Made by a program: the position numbers and the translations under genes. Of a stretch of DNA of 59,951 nt, positions 27,278 to 36,000 are shown piece by piece. The stretch covers positions 314-60,264 of the forward strand of contig NZ_BMKW01000021.1 in the NCBI RefSeq assembly GCF_014644535.1. The letters are read 5' to 3'. The notes below the pieces were generated by a model. The model ran no database searches and was not told the DNA's origin. It saw nothing but the letters and a program-made list of their open reading frames with translations. How positions within the stretch are numbered: position 1 is the first letter of the stretch; each line of letters starts with the position of its first letter. The DNA comes from Neoroseomonas lacus. GTDB taxonomy: Bacteria > Pseudomonadota > Alphaproteobacteria > Acetobacterales > Acetobacteraceae.

Positions 27278-27898
27278 ATGAAATCTCTTGGCGGGCAGGC
27301 TGAAGACTGCAGCGTCGGCACCGAGCATCCCTCTTCCTATCCTGTTGATCGCGCCGCCCTCCAAAGCACGTTGGCCTCTCGTTTGGCAGGGCTTGCCACA
27401 CCGACCGCACAGGATGTCACTGGGTCGTCGGAGCGGACGCCGAGTGGCGGCGGCACGACGATACCCCACATGCCGATCCTGACCGCCGAAGCCCTGCGCG
27501 AACACGTTCCGCATCCCGTCGATATCCATGTCGGTGCGCGGGTGCGGTTACGACGCCAGCTTCTCGGCATGAGCCAGAAGGAACTGGCGGCTGCGCTCGG
27601 CATCTCCTTCCAGCAGGTCCAGAAGTTCGAGCGCGGGATGAGTCGGATCGCCGCGGGCAGACTGTATGACATGTCCTGTGCCCTCGATGTGCCGATCTCC
27701 TTCTTCTTCGACACCTTGCCGGCCGAGTTGGGCGGCCGGGTGAGGCTGCCGCGCGCCGAGGCCGGCGACGAGATGGGGGACAATGGAATGCAGCGCCGTG
27801 AGACGCTGAACCTGATCCTGGCCTTCCACACCATTCCCGGCCCGGCGTTGCGTCGGCGGATCCTCGACTTCGTTCGTAGCCTGGCACCGGCCGCATAA
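27278..27898 (+). CDS. XRE-family transcriptional regulator
   Basis: A 206-residue DNA-binding protein with a Cro/CI-type helix-turn-helix at about residues 84-140 (RVRLRRQLLGMSQKELAAALGISFQQVQKFERG), like the alphaproteobacterial XRE regulators with a C-terminal helical tail. The N-terminal 64 residues are not conserved in type. An ATG at 27470 (MPILTAEAL) would remove them. GGTAAGG at 27264-27270 supports the long start. The upstream DNA (27139-27277) is AT-rich compared with its surroundings, suggesting transfer. No target site was recognised. Confidence 0.82.
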   Translation: MKSLGGQAEDCSVGTEHPSSYPVDRAALQSTLASRLAGLATPTAQDVTGSSERTPSGGGTTIPHMPILTAEALREHVPHPVDIHVGARVRLRRQLLGMSQKELAAALGISFQQVQKFERGMSRIAAGRLYDMSCALDVPISFFFDTLPAELGGRVRLPRAEAGDEMGDNGMQRRETLNLILAFHTIPGPALRRRILDFVRSLAPAA

Positions 27899-27984
27899 CC
27901 GCGGGCCTCGGGCGAAGATTCTATGCGCGGCGGCCCCACGGGTTGTCGCGTCGCGCAATACGCACTGAGACGGAGGAGACCACC

Positions 27985-28350
27985 ATGCGCTCGCTACGTC
28001 CCGCCTTTCTGCTCATCGTGGGCCTGGGCCTCACCGGCTGCGTCGGTGTGAACGGCGGATATGACCGCCAGCCATACGGCAGCACCTTCAGCGGCAATTC
28101 GGGCTTCGTGACACCATACCGCTACCCGAGCGCTTCGAGCGGGTATCTGTACGACCAATCGCAACGGTCATGGCAGGGCAATACCTATAGACCGGCACCA
28201 AACTACAGGCCGCCGCCAAACTACAGGCCAACGCCCCATTACAGGCCGAACCCCAACTACGGACAGAGCCGCAGCAACAATCCCAACCGCAACAACCCGC
28301 CGGGCCACAACAACCCGCCAGGCCGCGGCCACGGACGCGACAACGACTGA
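27985..28350 (+). CDS. small lipoprotein with Tyr-Arg-Pro repeats
   Basis: A 121-residue predicted lipoprotein: signal MRSLRPAFLLIVGLGLTGC with a lipobox Cys at 19. After it come SGYLYDQSQRSW and a tandem run of NYRPxP units (four within residues 75-98), then an Asn/Pro/Gly/His-rich tail. GGAGGAG at 27972-27978 fixes the start. Leader, signal peptide and GYLYxQSQxS segment match the lipoprotein at 28937, so the two are paralogues, although this one lacks the glycine zipper. Function unknown. Confidence 0.75.
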   Translation: MRSLRPAFLLIVGLGLTGCVGVNGGYDRQPYGSTFSGNSGFVTPYRYPSASSGYLYDQSQRSWQGNTYRPAPNYRPPPNYRPTPHYRPNPNYGQSRSNNPNRNNPPGHNNPPGRGHGRDND

Positions 28351-28479
28351 CAACAGCCCCTCAGGGCGGCCCGTGATGGGTTCCTCCTGATGGGAATGGG
28401 CACCTCGGTGAGGGCGCCAAGCAAGAAGGGCGCTGGCCCGATTGAACCAGCGACGCCGACAGCATTGGAGACGATAGTC

Positions 28480-28920
28480 ATGCGAACCGTTACCGCAGTT
28501 GCACTGGCCGTGACGCTCGGTTGCTCCATGGTCGCGCCCATGGATGCAACGGCGCAAGGCACACCAGCCCCAGCCATCGTCACCCAGGCCCAGACGGCAA
28601 CCGAACTCGCCGCCATCTGTGATCCTGCCTGGGGCGGGGTGCCTCGCCTGGAGGCCATCGCCTATTGCCAGGGCTTCCTGACCGGCTTCGGTCAATATCA
28701 TGCCCTGCTGTATCCGCAGGGCGGGCCGGCGCGGCCCCTGTTCTGTGTGCCTGTCCCGGGGCCGACGGTGGCCCAGTCCGGCATCGCCTTCGCGGCCTGG
28801 GCACGCGAGAATACGCAATACGGCAGTGAGCCGGCGCTCGACGGGCTACTGCGCTGGGCCCAGGCGACCTTCCCATGCCCGGCGAGCCCCCCGTCGCGCA
28901 GCTCGCGCCGCGCACGCTGA
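28480..28920 (+). CDS. Rap1a/Tai-like exported protein
   Basis: A 146-residue exported protein with signal MRTVTAVALAVTLGCSMVAPMDATAQ. The mature part fits the Rap1a/Tai immunity-protein fold: LAAIC, an AIAYCQGFLTGF motif, FCVPVPGPTVAQ and the terminal ATFPCP, with four conserved Cys. In Serratia, Rap proteins protect against self type VI effectors, but this family is also widespread as orphan periplasmic proteins, and no type VI genes are in the window. A longer start at 28390 is unlikely. Confidence 0.7.
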   Translation: MRTVTAVALAVTLGCSMVAPMDATAQGTPAPAIVTQAQTATELAAICDPAWGGVPRLEAIAYCQGFLTGFGQYHALLYPQGGPARPLFCVPVPGPTVAQSGIAFAAWARENTQYGSEPALDGLLRWAQATFPCPASPPSRSSRRAR

Positions 28921-28936
28921 GACGCGGGAGATGAAC

Positions 28937-29215
28937 ATGCGCTCAACGCAACGTGCACTCCTCCTCCTGGGCGGTCTCGGCCTGGCCTCCTGCGCCGATA
29001 TGTCACCGACGCAGCAGAGCATGGGCATCGGCGCCCTCGGCGGTGCGGCGCTCGGCGGCGTCGTGGGTTCCTTCAGCGGCAATGCCGGGCTCGGTGCCCT
29101 GCTCGGCGCGGGCGTCGGCGCGGGCGGCGGGTACCTCTACGGCCAGTCGCAGCAGTCGCGGCAACCCTACTACGACGGCAGCAACAGCCGGTACCGCGAC
29201 AACCGGAACTACTGA
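28937..29215 (+). CDS. glycine-zipper lipoprotein
   Basis: A 92-residue outer-membrane-type lipoprotein: signal MRSTQRALLLLGGLGLASC with the lipid Cys at 19, then a glycine-zipper segment (IGALGGAALGGVVGSF...LGALLGAGVGAGGGYLYG) and a Tyr/Asn/Arg-rich tail. The GGAG at 28927-28930 favours 28937 over the ATG at 28931. Similar small glycine-zipper lipoproteins (OsmB-like) are stress-induced. It is paralogous to the lipoprotein at 27985 and lies 16 bases after the Rap1a-like gene. Confidence 0.78.
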   Translation: MRSTQRALLLLGGLGLASCADMSPTQQSMGIGALGGAALGGVVGSFSGNAGLGALLGAGVGAGGGYLYGQSQQSRQPYYDGSNSRYRDNRNY

Positions 29216-29301
29216 CCAGCAGTTGGCCGCTGCGCGCGGCGGCACGCGCTGAAGACCATCATCGGGTGCCGTGCATTCGAACAGCTCAAGGAGAAGACAC
29301 C

Positions 29302-29466
29302 ATGTCGCTCGGAATGATTCTGCTGATCATCCTCGTCATCGCCTTGCTCGGTGGCTTCACCGGGGTGGTCGGCGGTTATGGCTATGGCTTCGGCCATGGC
29401 GGCGTCGGCGTCCTTGGCACGGTGCTGATCATCGTCCTCATTCTCGTGCTGCTCGGCCGGATCTGA
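29302..29466 (+). CDS. DUF3309 small membrane protein
   Basis: A 54-residue protein of the DUF3309 type: two hydrophobic segments (MILLIILVIALLGG and GTVLIIVLILVLLGRI) around a Gly/Tyr/His-rich middle (YGYGFGHGGVG). The C-terminal LLGRI is characteristic. AAGGAGA at 29288-29294 precedes the ATG at 29302. Function unknown; the family is often found near stress and envelope genes, as here. Confidence 0.85.
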   Translation: MSLGMILLIILVIALLGGFTGVVGGYGYGFGHGGVGVLGTVLIIVLILVLLGRI

Positions 29467-29638
29467 TTTGCCCTGGCCGAACATTCGGTCGGGGCACCTT
29501 GGCTGGTAGGCGGAGATCGGCCTCGTCGAATGTAGCGCTCGGGGCCGCGGGCGCTGTTGCTGCGCCCATCGGCCTTCATGGCATGATCGGCAACGCTGCG
29601 CGCCTCCCGGTCCCCGAACCTGAAGGCGACAAATAACA

Positions 29639-29782
29639 GTGAATCGCAGCCTGCTCGTCATCGTGATTGGCCTGCTCGGAATTGGCGCCGGTGTCCTTGG
29701 CTACTGGTTCTACCAGGAGCAGCACAGGTCAGGCGTGAACATCAGCATCGGCCCGCGCGGCGCCACCATTCAGGAGAGGTAA
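29639..29782 (+). CDS. small single-helix membrane protein (47 residues)
   Basis: A GTG-started frame encoding one N-terminal membrane helix (SLLVIVIGLLGIGAGVLGYWFY) and a short exported tail (VNISIGPRGATIQER). The pattern of helix, charged QEQH and a beta-like tail with Gly-x-x-I resembles a small envelope protein family I have seen in rhizobia-like genomes, but I cannot name it. GAAGG lies about 12 bases upstream, farther than usual. It is too short for most gene finders. Confidence 0.5.
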   Translation: MNRSLLVIVIGLLGIGAGVLGYWFYQEQHRSGVNISIGPRGATIQER

Positions 29783-29882
29783 CGCCGGGCCTGCCGCAGA
29801 GGGCTCCCCGGCCGCATCCATCACATCGCATCCGGCCCGGGCTCCGCCTGCCCCAGGTACACGAAATCCGGAAAGGGGTTCG

Positions 29883-31700
29883 ATGAGCAGCACCGCCGAA
29901 CCGAGCCACCCGCAGCGGTTCTTCCGCGACTTCATCAGGATCGCCGGCCCCTATTGGACGGGACCGAAGCGATGGCGACCGCGCCTGCTGACCGCGGCGC
30001 TCGCCCTGCTCGTGGTCGCTCAGGTGGCGCTCGCGATCCGACTCAACATCTGGAGCGCAGACCTGTTCGATGCGCTGGAACGGCGCTCGACTGACCGCGC
30101 CATGGCCCAGATCGGCATCTTCGGCCTCATCGTGCTTGGCACCATGGCGGCCAACACGGCGCATTTGGTGGTTCGCCGGCGCCTGCAATTCGACTGGCGA
30201 CGCTGGCTGACGACGCGGGTGATCGGCGAATGGATGGAGGATGCGCGGCACTATCAGGCCGACCTCGTTCCCGGCGACCACGCCAACCCGGACGGGCGCA
30301 TCGCCGAGGACGTCCGCATCGCCACCGAAGTCGCCATCGATCTGGCCAGCAGCCTGTTCTACTGCGTCCTCCTGCTGATCACCTTCGTCGGTATCCTGTG
30401 GTCGCTGTCGGGCTGGATCCGTGTGGCAGGCCTGGATGTTCCCGGACATCTCGTCGCGCTCGCCTTCGGCTATGCCGGTACCGGCGCCGTCGTTGCCTTC
30501 CTGCTGGGCCGGCCTCTCGTGCGCGCCACCGATACGCGACAGACGAGGGAGGCCGAGTTCCGTTTCAGCCTGGTACGCGCGCATGAGAGCGGGGAGCCGA
30601 TCGCCGTCGCGCGCGGCGAATCTCTGGAGCGTGAACGCCTCGAGACCGTCTTCGAGACCATCGCGCAATCCTGGCGCGACCAATCCGCGGGACTGGCGCG
30701 CCTGCTGGCCTTTTCCTCCGGTTACGTGGCCCTTGCCGGCGTGCTTCCCATCCTGGTCGGAACGCCACGGTTCCTCGAGGGAGCGCTTTCTCTCGGTCGC
30801 CTGATGCAGTCCGGGCAGGCGTTCCAGCAGGTCACGGCGGCGTTGTCCTGGCCTGTCGACAACCTTGCCCTGATCGCCGGATGGCGCGCCTCGGTGGAGC
30901 GCATCCTGATGCTCGACGAAGCGGTGCGCATCGTCGCCCTGGAAGCCGCACGCGTGGGTGAGACCGCAATCAACCTGGATCGCGTGCCGACGTCGCAGCT
31001 CGGGGTCCGGGATCTCTGGGTCGCAGCACCCGACGGCACCGCCATGCTCTCCGACCTAAACCTGACAGTAGAGCCGGGCGAGCATGTCCTGGTGACTGGC
31101 GACCCCGAGGCGGCGAGCGCGCTGTTCCGCGTGCTGGCCGGCATCTGGCCCTGGGGCCGCGGCCAGGTGAATCTGCCGGCCGATGCTGGAATGATTGCGG
31201 TCGGTCCCTGGCCATTCCTGCCGCAGGGATCATTGCGGCAGGCACTGGCATTTCCGGAGCCGGCGGACGCTCACGACGATGCGGCGCTGCAAGCCGCCCT
31301 CGCCAGCGTGGGACTGGCGCATCTCGCAGAACGGCTGGACGAGACAGCCGACTGGGCGCGCGTGCTGACAGCGGCAGAAATCCAGCGGCTGTCCTTCGCG
31401 CGGCTCATTCTTTTTCGCCCGCAATGGATCGTACTGGGCGATGCGACGGATGCGCTCGACCCGGCCTCGGCCGACCTCATGCTGCGCCTGATCGTGGACC
31501 TGCTGCCGCAAGCCGGCATCGTCCTGATCGGGCGGCACCCGGGATCGGCGGAGATCTTCAACCGGCGGCTGACACTGGAGCGTGCGGCCGACGGCGAAGT
31601 CCTGCTCAATGAGGTCTATGCACGGCGCCAGGCGGCGAAGGTGCCACGCCCCAGGCCGCTCAGCGTCATCGATCGGTTGCGAGAAGGCTACGGGCGCTGA
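29883..31700 (+). CDS. SbmA/ABCD-like ABC transporter with degenerate ATPase domain
   Basis: A 605-residue protein with a six-helix membrane domain of the SbmA_BacA/ABC_membrane_2 type (about residues 30-330, with YWTGPKRWRPRLLTAALALL and RLQFDWRRWLT) and a C-terminal ATPase-like domain. Walker A reads VTGDPEAASALFRVLAGIWPW (Gly-Lys-Ser lost), the signature is LTAAEIQRLSFARL instead of LSGGEQQR, and Walker B is IVLGDATDALD with the Asp and Glu changed. ATP hydrolysis as in the YddA family is unlikely. Neighbours suggest an envelope role. Confidence 0.85.
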   Translation: MSSTAEPSHPQRFFRDFIRIAGPYWTGPKRWRPRLLTAALALLVVAQVALAIRLNIWSADLFDALERRSTDRAMAQIGIFGLIVLGTMAANTAHLVVRRRLQFDWRRWLTTRVIGEWMEDARHYQADLVPGDHANPDGRIAEDVRIATEVAIDLASSLFYCVLLLITFVGILWSLSGWIRVAGLDVPGHLVALAFGYAGTGAVVAFLLGRPLVRATDTRQTREAEFRFSLVRAHESGEPIAVARGESLERERLETVFETIAQSWRDQSAGLARLLAFSSGYVALAGVLPILVGTPRFLEGALSLGRLMQSGQAFQQVTAALSWPVDNLALIAGWRASVERILMLDEAVRIVALEAARVGETAINLDRVPTSQLGVRDLWVAAPDGTAMLSDLNLTVEPGEHVLVTGDPEAASALFRVLAGIWPWGRGQVNLPADAGMIAVGPWPFLPQGSLRQALAFPEPADAHDDAALQAALASVGLAHLAERLDETADWARVLTAAEIQRLSFARLILFRPQWIVLGDATDALDPASADLMLRLIVDLLPQAGIVLIGRHPGSAEIFNRRLTLERAADGEVLLNEVYARRQAAKVPRPRPLSVIDRLREGYGR

Positions 31701-31748
31701 TCCCGGACGCATCGACTACTCGAGCAGATGCCGCGCGCAGCACCCCGT

Positions 31749-32345
31749 TCAGAGAAGTCCAGGCAACCAGCCCGCGGCGCTCGCCGTCTCCCATAGGAGG
31801 ATGCCAGTCGTTGCAAGGATGGCGAGCGCCGCCAGCAGCGCGGCGCACAACAGCAGACCGTCCTCCTCAAGATACGCGAAGGCGATCAGCGTGATCGCCA
31901 GACCGGGCAAGACATTGCTCAAGGGCAGCGGGACCAGGAGGCTGGCGCCGAGGAGAAGTACGATGCTACCGACCACCCGCTTCGTCGCCTCGAACGGCGT
32001 ATACCATCGCGGGCGGATAAATCGCTCCAGCCAGCGTATGACAGGGACCGCTCGACGGACCATGGCGGCGAGCCTGCGTGCCTCGAAATGCCTTTCGCCG
32101 ACACGATCTGGGAAGACCGGACTGCCGCGGGCCAACATCATCTGCATCGCGAGCACCATCAGCAATATGCCGGCGACGGCCGAGACACCCGGCAGAAGAC
32201 CAAGGATCGCCAGAAGCAGAAGCACGATGCCGAACGAACGGTCGCCCAGGCGCTCCAGGAGCCAATTGAGCGTTACCTGCTTCTCGGCAACGACAGCATC
32301 GAGCATCGCTTCCAAGGCGAAGGAGGTAGGTGGGCGCAGGATCAT
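31749..32345 (-). CDS. exoD: exopolysaccharide synthesis protein ExoD
   Basis: A 198-residue inner-membrane protein of the ExoD family. It has the N-terminal GDRSFGIVLLLLAILGLLPGVSAVAG, the conserved middle RWLERFIRPRW, and two further hydrophobic segments. ExoD affects exopolysaccharide production and alkaline tolerance in rhizobia; its molecular function is unclear. It is convergent with the degenerate ABC gene and downstream of the response regulator on the same strand. Confidence 0.88.
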   Translation of the reverse strand: MILRPPTSFALEAMLDAVVAEKQVTLNWLLERLGDRSFGIVLLLLAILGLLPGVSAVAGILLMVLAMQMMLARGSPVFPDRVGERHFEARRLAAMVRRAVPVIRWLERFIRPRWYTPFEATKRVVGSIVLLLGASLLVPLPLSNVLPGLAITLIAFAYLEEDGLLLCAALLAALAILATTGILLWETASAAGWLPGLL

Positions 32346-32443
32346 GACGCCGCCAGCATAGACACGCGGGGCGGTAGCGGATCAACCGATCGCATTCCGC
32401 TCGGCGGAGGCCATCGGCACGTGACGGTGAACGGACCGCCGTC

Positions 32444-32845
32444 CTACTGGCCCGCACCGCAAATGAGAACAACACTGAGAACACGTTGGATGGCTTCGGC
32501 GAGGTCGGTGTCGCGATAGGGCTTCTCAAGCGCCGCCGAGCCAGGCCGCAGCGCAAGGGAACGACAATCATCGCCACTGACGAAGATATGCGGCACGAAA
32601 CCGGATCGGATGATCTCTCTGACCGCCAAGATGCCACTGCCATCACGCAGCCGCACATCGACGATCATGAGGTCGGGGCGAGATCGCTCGACCGCCACCA
32701 GCGCGCCGGCCACGCTACTGACGATGCCGGCGACGCCATGGCCCATATCCGTCAGCACTCTCGCCAACAGCATGGCGATGATGCATTCGTCTTCCAGGAT
32801 GAGCACGCGGCTCGCCTTCAACACCTCGTCCGGCCTCCCAGTCAT
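32444..32845 (-). CDS. single-domain response regulator
   Basis: A 133-residue receiver-only protein: acidic pair LILEDECIIAML, phospho-acceptor Asp in MIVDVRLRDGSG, Ser in IFVSGDD, and the Lys in LEKPYRD. It has no output domain, so it probably acts as a phosphate sink or relay, or by protein contact. It is divergent from the giant hybrid kinase at 33087. The 240-base gap holds a 13-bp motif also found upstream of 37616, so shared control is likely. A longer frame to 32953 lacks a receiver-like N-terminus. Confidence 0.88.
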   Translation of the reverse strand: MTGRPDEVLKASRVLILEDECIIAMLLARVLTDMGHGVAGIVSSVAGALVAVERSRPDLMIVDVRLRDGSGILAVREIIRSGFVPHIFVSGDDCRSLALRPGSAALEKPYRDTDLAEAIQRVLSVVLICGAGQ

Positions 32846-32965
32846 GCCACGGTACTGCACGGACCGTCCCGCACGGCATGCGCAGCGCACCTCTCCCGTC
32901 CGCGCGGCACGCGCGTACGTAAGCGGCGATGACGAGAGTGGCAGCATAGCCACCGTGTGCAGAAC

Positions 32966-32978
32966 CCTCGGAAACTAC
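32966..32978. promoter_or_regulatory. candidate operator GTAGTTTCCGAGG, copy 1
   Basis: CCTCGGAAACTAC on the plus strand (GTAGTTTCCGAGG on the minus strand) lies between the divergent response regulator and hybrid kinase. The exact 13 bases recur in reverse complement at 37432-37444. The two copies face the response regulator and the small gene at 37616 in the same sense. A LuxR/FixJ-type binding site for the kinase's own output domain is the proposed role. Confidence 0.55.
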
Positions 32979-33086
32979 GCAGAAGCATGAAGCAGGATCG
33001 ACTGGCCGCACCGATTGATCGGACGCAAGGCGTTTGCCGTGCTACGATGCCCTTCTCAGTGGCCTCATTGGAGGCAACCAGCGGAG

Positions 33087-36000
33087 ATGATGGCCGGACG
33101 TGACCTGAATCCGGCGGGGCCGCATTCGCGGCAAACGTCGCCTTTGAGCGTTGACCCTGATGCCTTCCCGGTTGTCGGCATCGGCGCTTCGGCCGGCGGC
33201 CTCGACGCTTGCCGCAAACTCCTGGACGCGCTGCCTGCCAGCAATGGCATGGCCTTCATCCTGATCCAGCACCTCGACCCGACGCATGAGAGCATGATGG
33301 TGAACCTGCTCGCCGGGCACACCGGGATGGCGGTGCGCCAGGCGGACGACGGCATGACGCTGGAGCCGGACCACCTCTACCTCATTCCGCCGGGCACATA
33401 CCTTTCCGTCCAAGGCGGCGCGCTGCATCTGTCGCCACCGCAGGCGCGCCACGGTGCGCGCCTGCCATTCGATTTCCTTCTGCACTCGCTGGCTGGAGCG
33501 TATGGCTCGCGTGCCATCTGCGTCATCCTCTCCGGCACGGGGATGGACGGTAGCCTCGGCGCGCGGGCCGTGAAGGACAAGGGCGGCCTCGTCATCGCGC
33601 AGGATCCGACCGAGGCCGCCTTCGACGGCATGCCGCGCGCGGCGATGGCCACCGGTGCGGTCGATCTCGTCCTGCCTGTGGCCGAGATCCCGAACGCTAT
33701 TCTGCGTCCGCGCCATCGCACGCAGGGGGGTGCCGCCGACAAGGACTACCTGCCCGACATCATCGCCCTTCTCGCCGCCAAGACCGGGCAGGACTTCGCG
33801 CTCTACAAGCCCGGCACCCTGCGGCGACGCGCCGAGCGCCGCATGACGCTGGCAGGAATGGAACGCAGGTCGATCGATCGCTACCTTGATCTGCTCCGGC
33901 GAGATGACAAGGAACTCGAGGAACTCGCCAAGGATCTGCACATCCACGTGACCCGCTTCTTCCGGGACCAGAAGGTGTTCGACGCGCTGGAGACGACCAT
34001 CCTGCCGGATCTCGTGCGGAACCATTCGCCCGACCGTCCGCTTCGCATCTGGATCGCGGGATGCAGCACGGGGGAGGAGACCTATTCCCTGGCGATGCTC
34101 CTGCTGGAGCAGATCGCCGCAGCAGGCCGCGACATCAGGCTCCAGGTCTTCGCCTCCGATATCGACCCGGATGCTGTCGCAAGCGCGCGAGAGGGTCTCT
34201 ACCCGGACAGCATCACGGAAGCTGTGTCTCCCGCGCGGCTCGCCCGCTTCTTCAATAAGGAGGAACGTGGCTACCGCGTCGTGCCGGATCTGCGCGGGAA
34301 GGTGATCTTCGCGGTGCAGGACATTCTGGCCGATCCCCCCTTCTCGCGCCTTGATCTCGTCTCGTGCCGGAACCTGCTCATCTATCTTGGGCCGGAGGCA
34401 CAGGCGCGGATTATCGCCTTGTTCCACTTCGCCCTGCGCCCTGGCGGTGTGCTCCTGCTCGGCAGTGCAGAGACGGTGGGCAGCGGCGATGATGGCTTCG
34501 CGGTGATTGCCGGAACGGAGCGCATCTATCGCCGCATCGGCCGCAGCCGCTCCAGTGAACTCCGCGTCGCGAACACCACCGATGACGGTGCGCGAGCCGC
34601 GCCGCGCCTGGGGTCGATCGTCGCGCCGACGCGCCCGGCGGCATTGGCTGAACTGTGCCGCCGTCTTGTGATCGACGCTTTTGCGCCGGCAGCGGTCCTG
34701 ATCGACCGCAACAACGCCTGTCTCTATTCTCTGGGGCCAACGGACCGATACCTGCGCCTGGCGCCGGGACATCCGACCCACGACCTGCTCGCGATGGCCC
34801 CACCGGCTTTGCGCGCCAGGCTGCGTACGGCGATCCATAAGGCCGGCGAAGGGAGGATGCGCGTCATCCTTCCCGGTGGCCGCACGCAACAGGGCGGCAC
34901 GCCTGCGCAGTTCAATATCGACGTGCGGCCCGTGCTACACGATGGCGAAACGCTGTTCCTGCTCTGCTTCGTCGATGCGCCGGCCCTGCCGGCCGCGCCG
35001 CGTGCTGCCGCAGGGCCGAAGGACCTCCCGCGAATTTCCGAGCTTGAGCAGGAACTCGAAGCGACCCGCATGGAACTACAGGCGGCCATCCACAATCTGG
35101 AACGCGCCGCGGATGAGCAGAAGACGATCCATGACGAAGCGCTCTCGATCAACGAGGAATACCAATCCGCGAACGAGGAGCTGCTGACCTCGAAGGAGGA
35201 GCTGCAGTCGCTGAATGAAGAACTGACGGCGCTCAACGGCCAACTCCAGGAGACACTCGAACGGCAGCGCACCACCTCGGACGATTTGCAGAACGTGCTG
35301 TACAGCACGGATGTGGCGACGATCTTCCTCGACCCGAGCCTCCGGATACGCTTCTTCACGCCTGCCACGAAGGCGCTGTTTCAGGTCATTCCGGGCGATG
35401 TCGGGCGGCCGCTCGCCGATCTGCGATCGCTGGCGGCCGACGAGACGCTTCTGGCCGATGCACAGACGGTGCTGACGACGGCGGTCCCGAAGGGGCGGGA
35501 GATTGAGGGCCGGGACGGCCGTTGGTTCATGCGGCGGATCCAGCCCTATCGCACGCATGAGGGCCGGGTGGAGGGCGTCGTCATCACCTTCACCGACACC
35601 ACCGAACGCAAGCATGCAACCGCGGCGCTCGAGGCCGCCAAGCACGTCGCCGAGCAGGCCAGTGTCGCGAAGTCGCGCTTCCTTGCCGCGGCGAGCCATG
35701 ACCTGCGGCAGCCACTCCAGACACTGGTGTTGCTGCAGGGGCTGCTCGCGAAGGCCGTGCAGGGCAAGCCGGGGCAGGATCTGGTGGCCCTGCTGGATCC
35801 GACCCTGAGCGCCATGTCCAGCATGTTGAACACGCTATTGGACATCAATCAGATCGAGACAGGCACTGTGACCACGCAGGTCACGAGCGTTCCCGTGAAC
35901 GACGTCCTGACCCGGATGCAGCAGGAATTCACGTATCACGCACTCGCGCAGGGGCTTGTGCTGCACGTCGTGCCCTGCGGCCTGTCGGTACGCACCGATC

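Noticed and set aside
27278..27898. Toxin-antitoxin pair around the XRE regulator
   Set aside because: No partner toxin-like frame lies on either side; the next gene is a lipoprotein 86 bases away.
28480..28920. Type VI secretion immunity locus
   Set aside because: Only the Rap1a-like fold is present; no effector, VgrG, Hcp or structural type VI gene is in the window.
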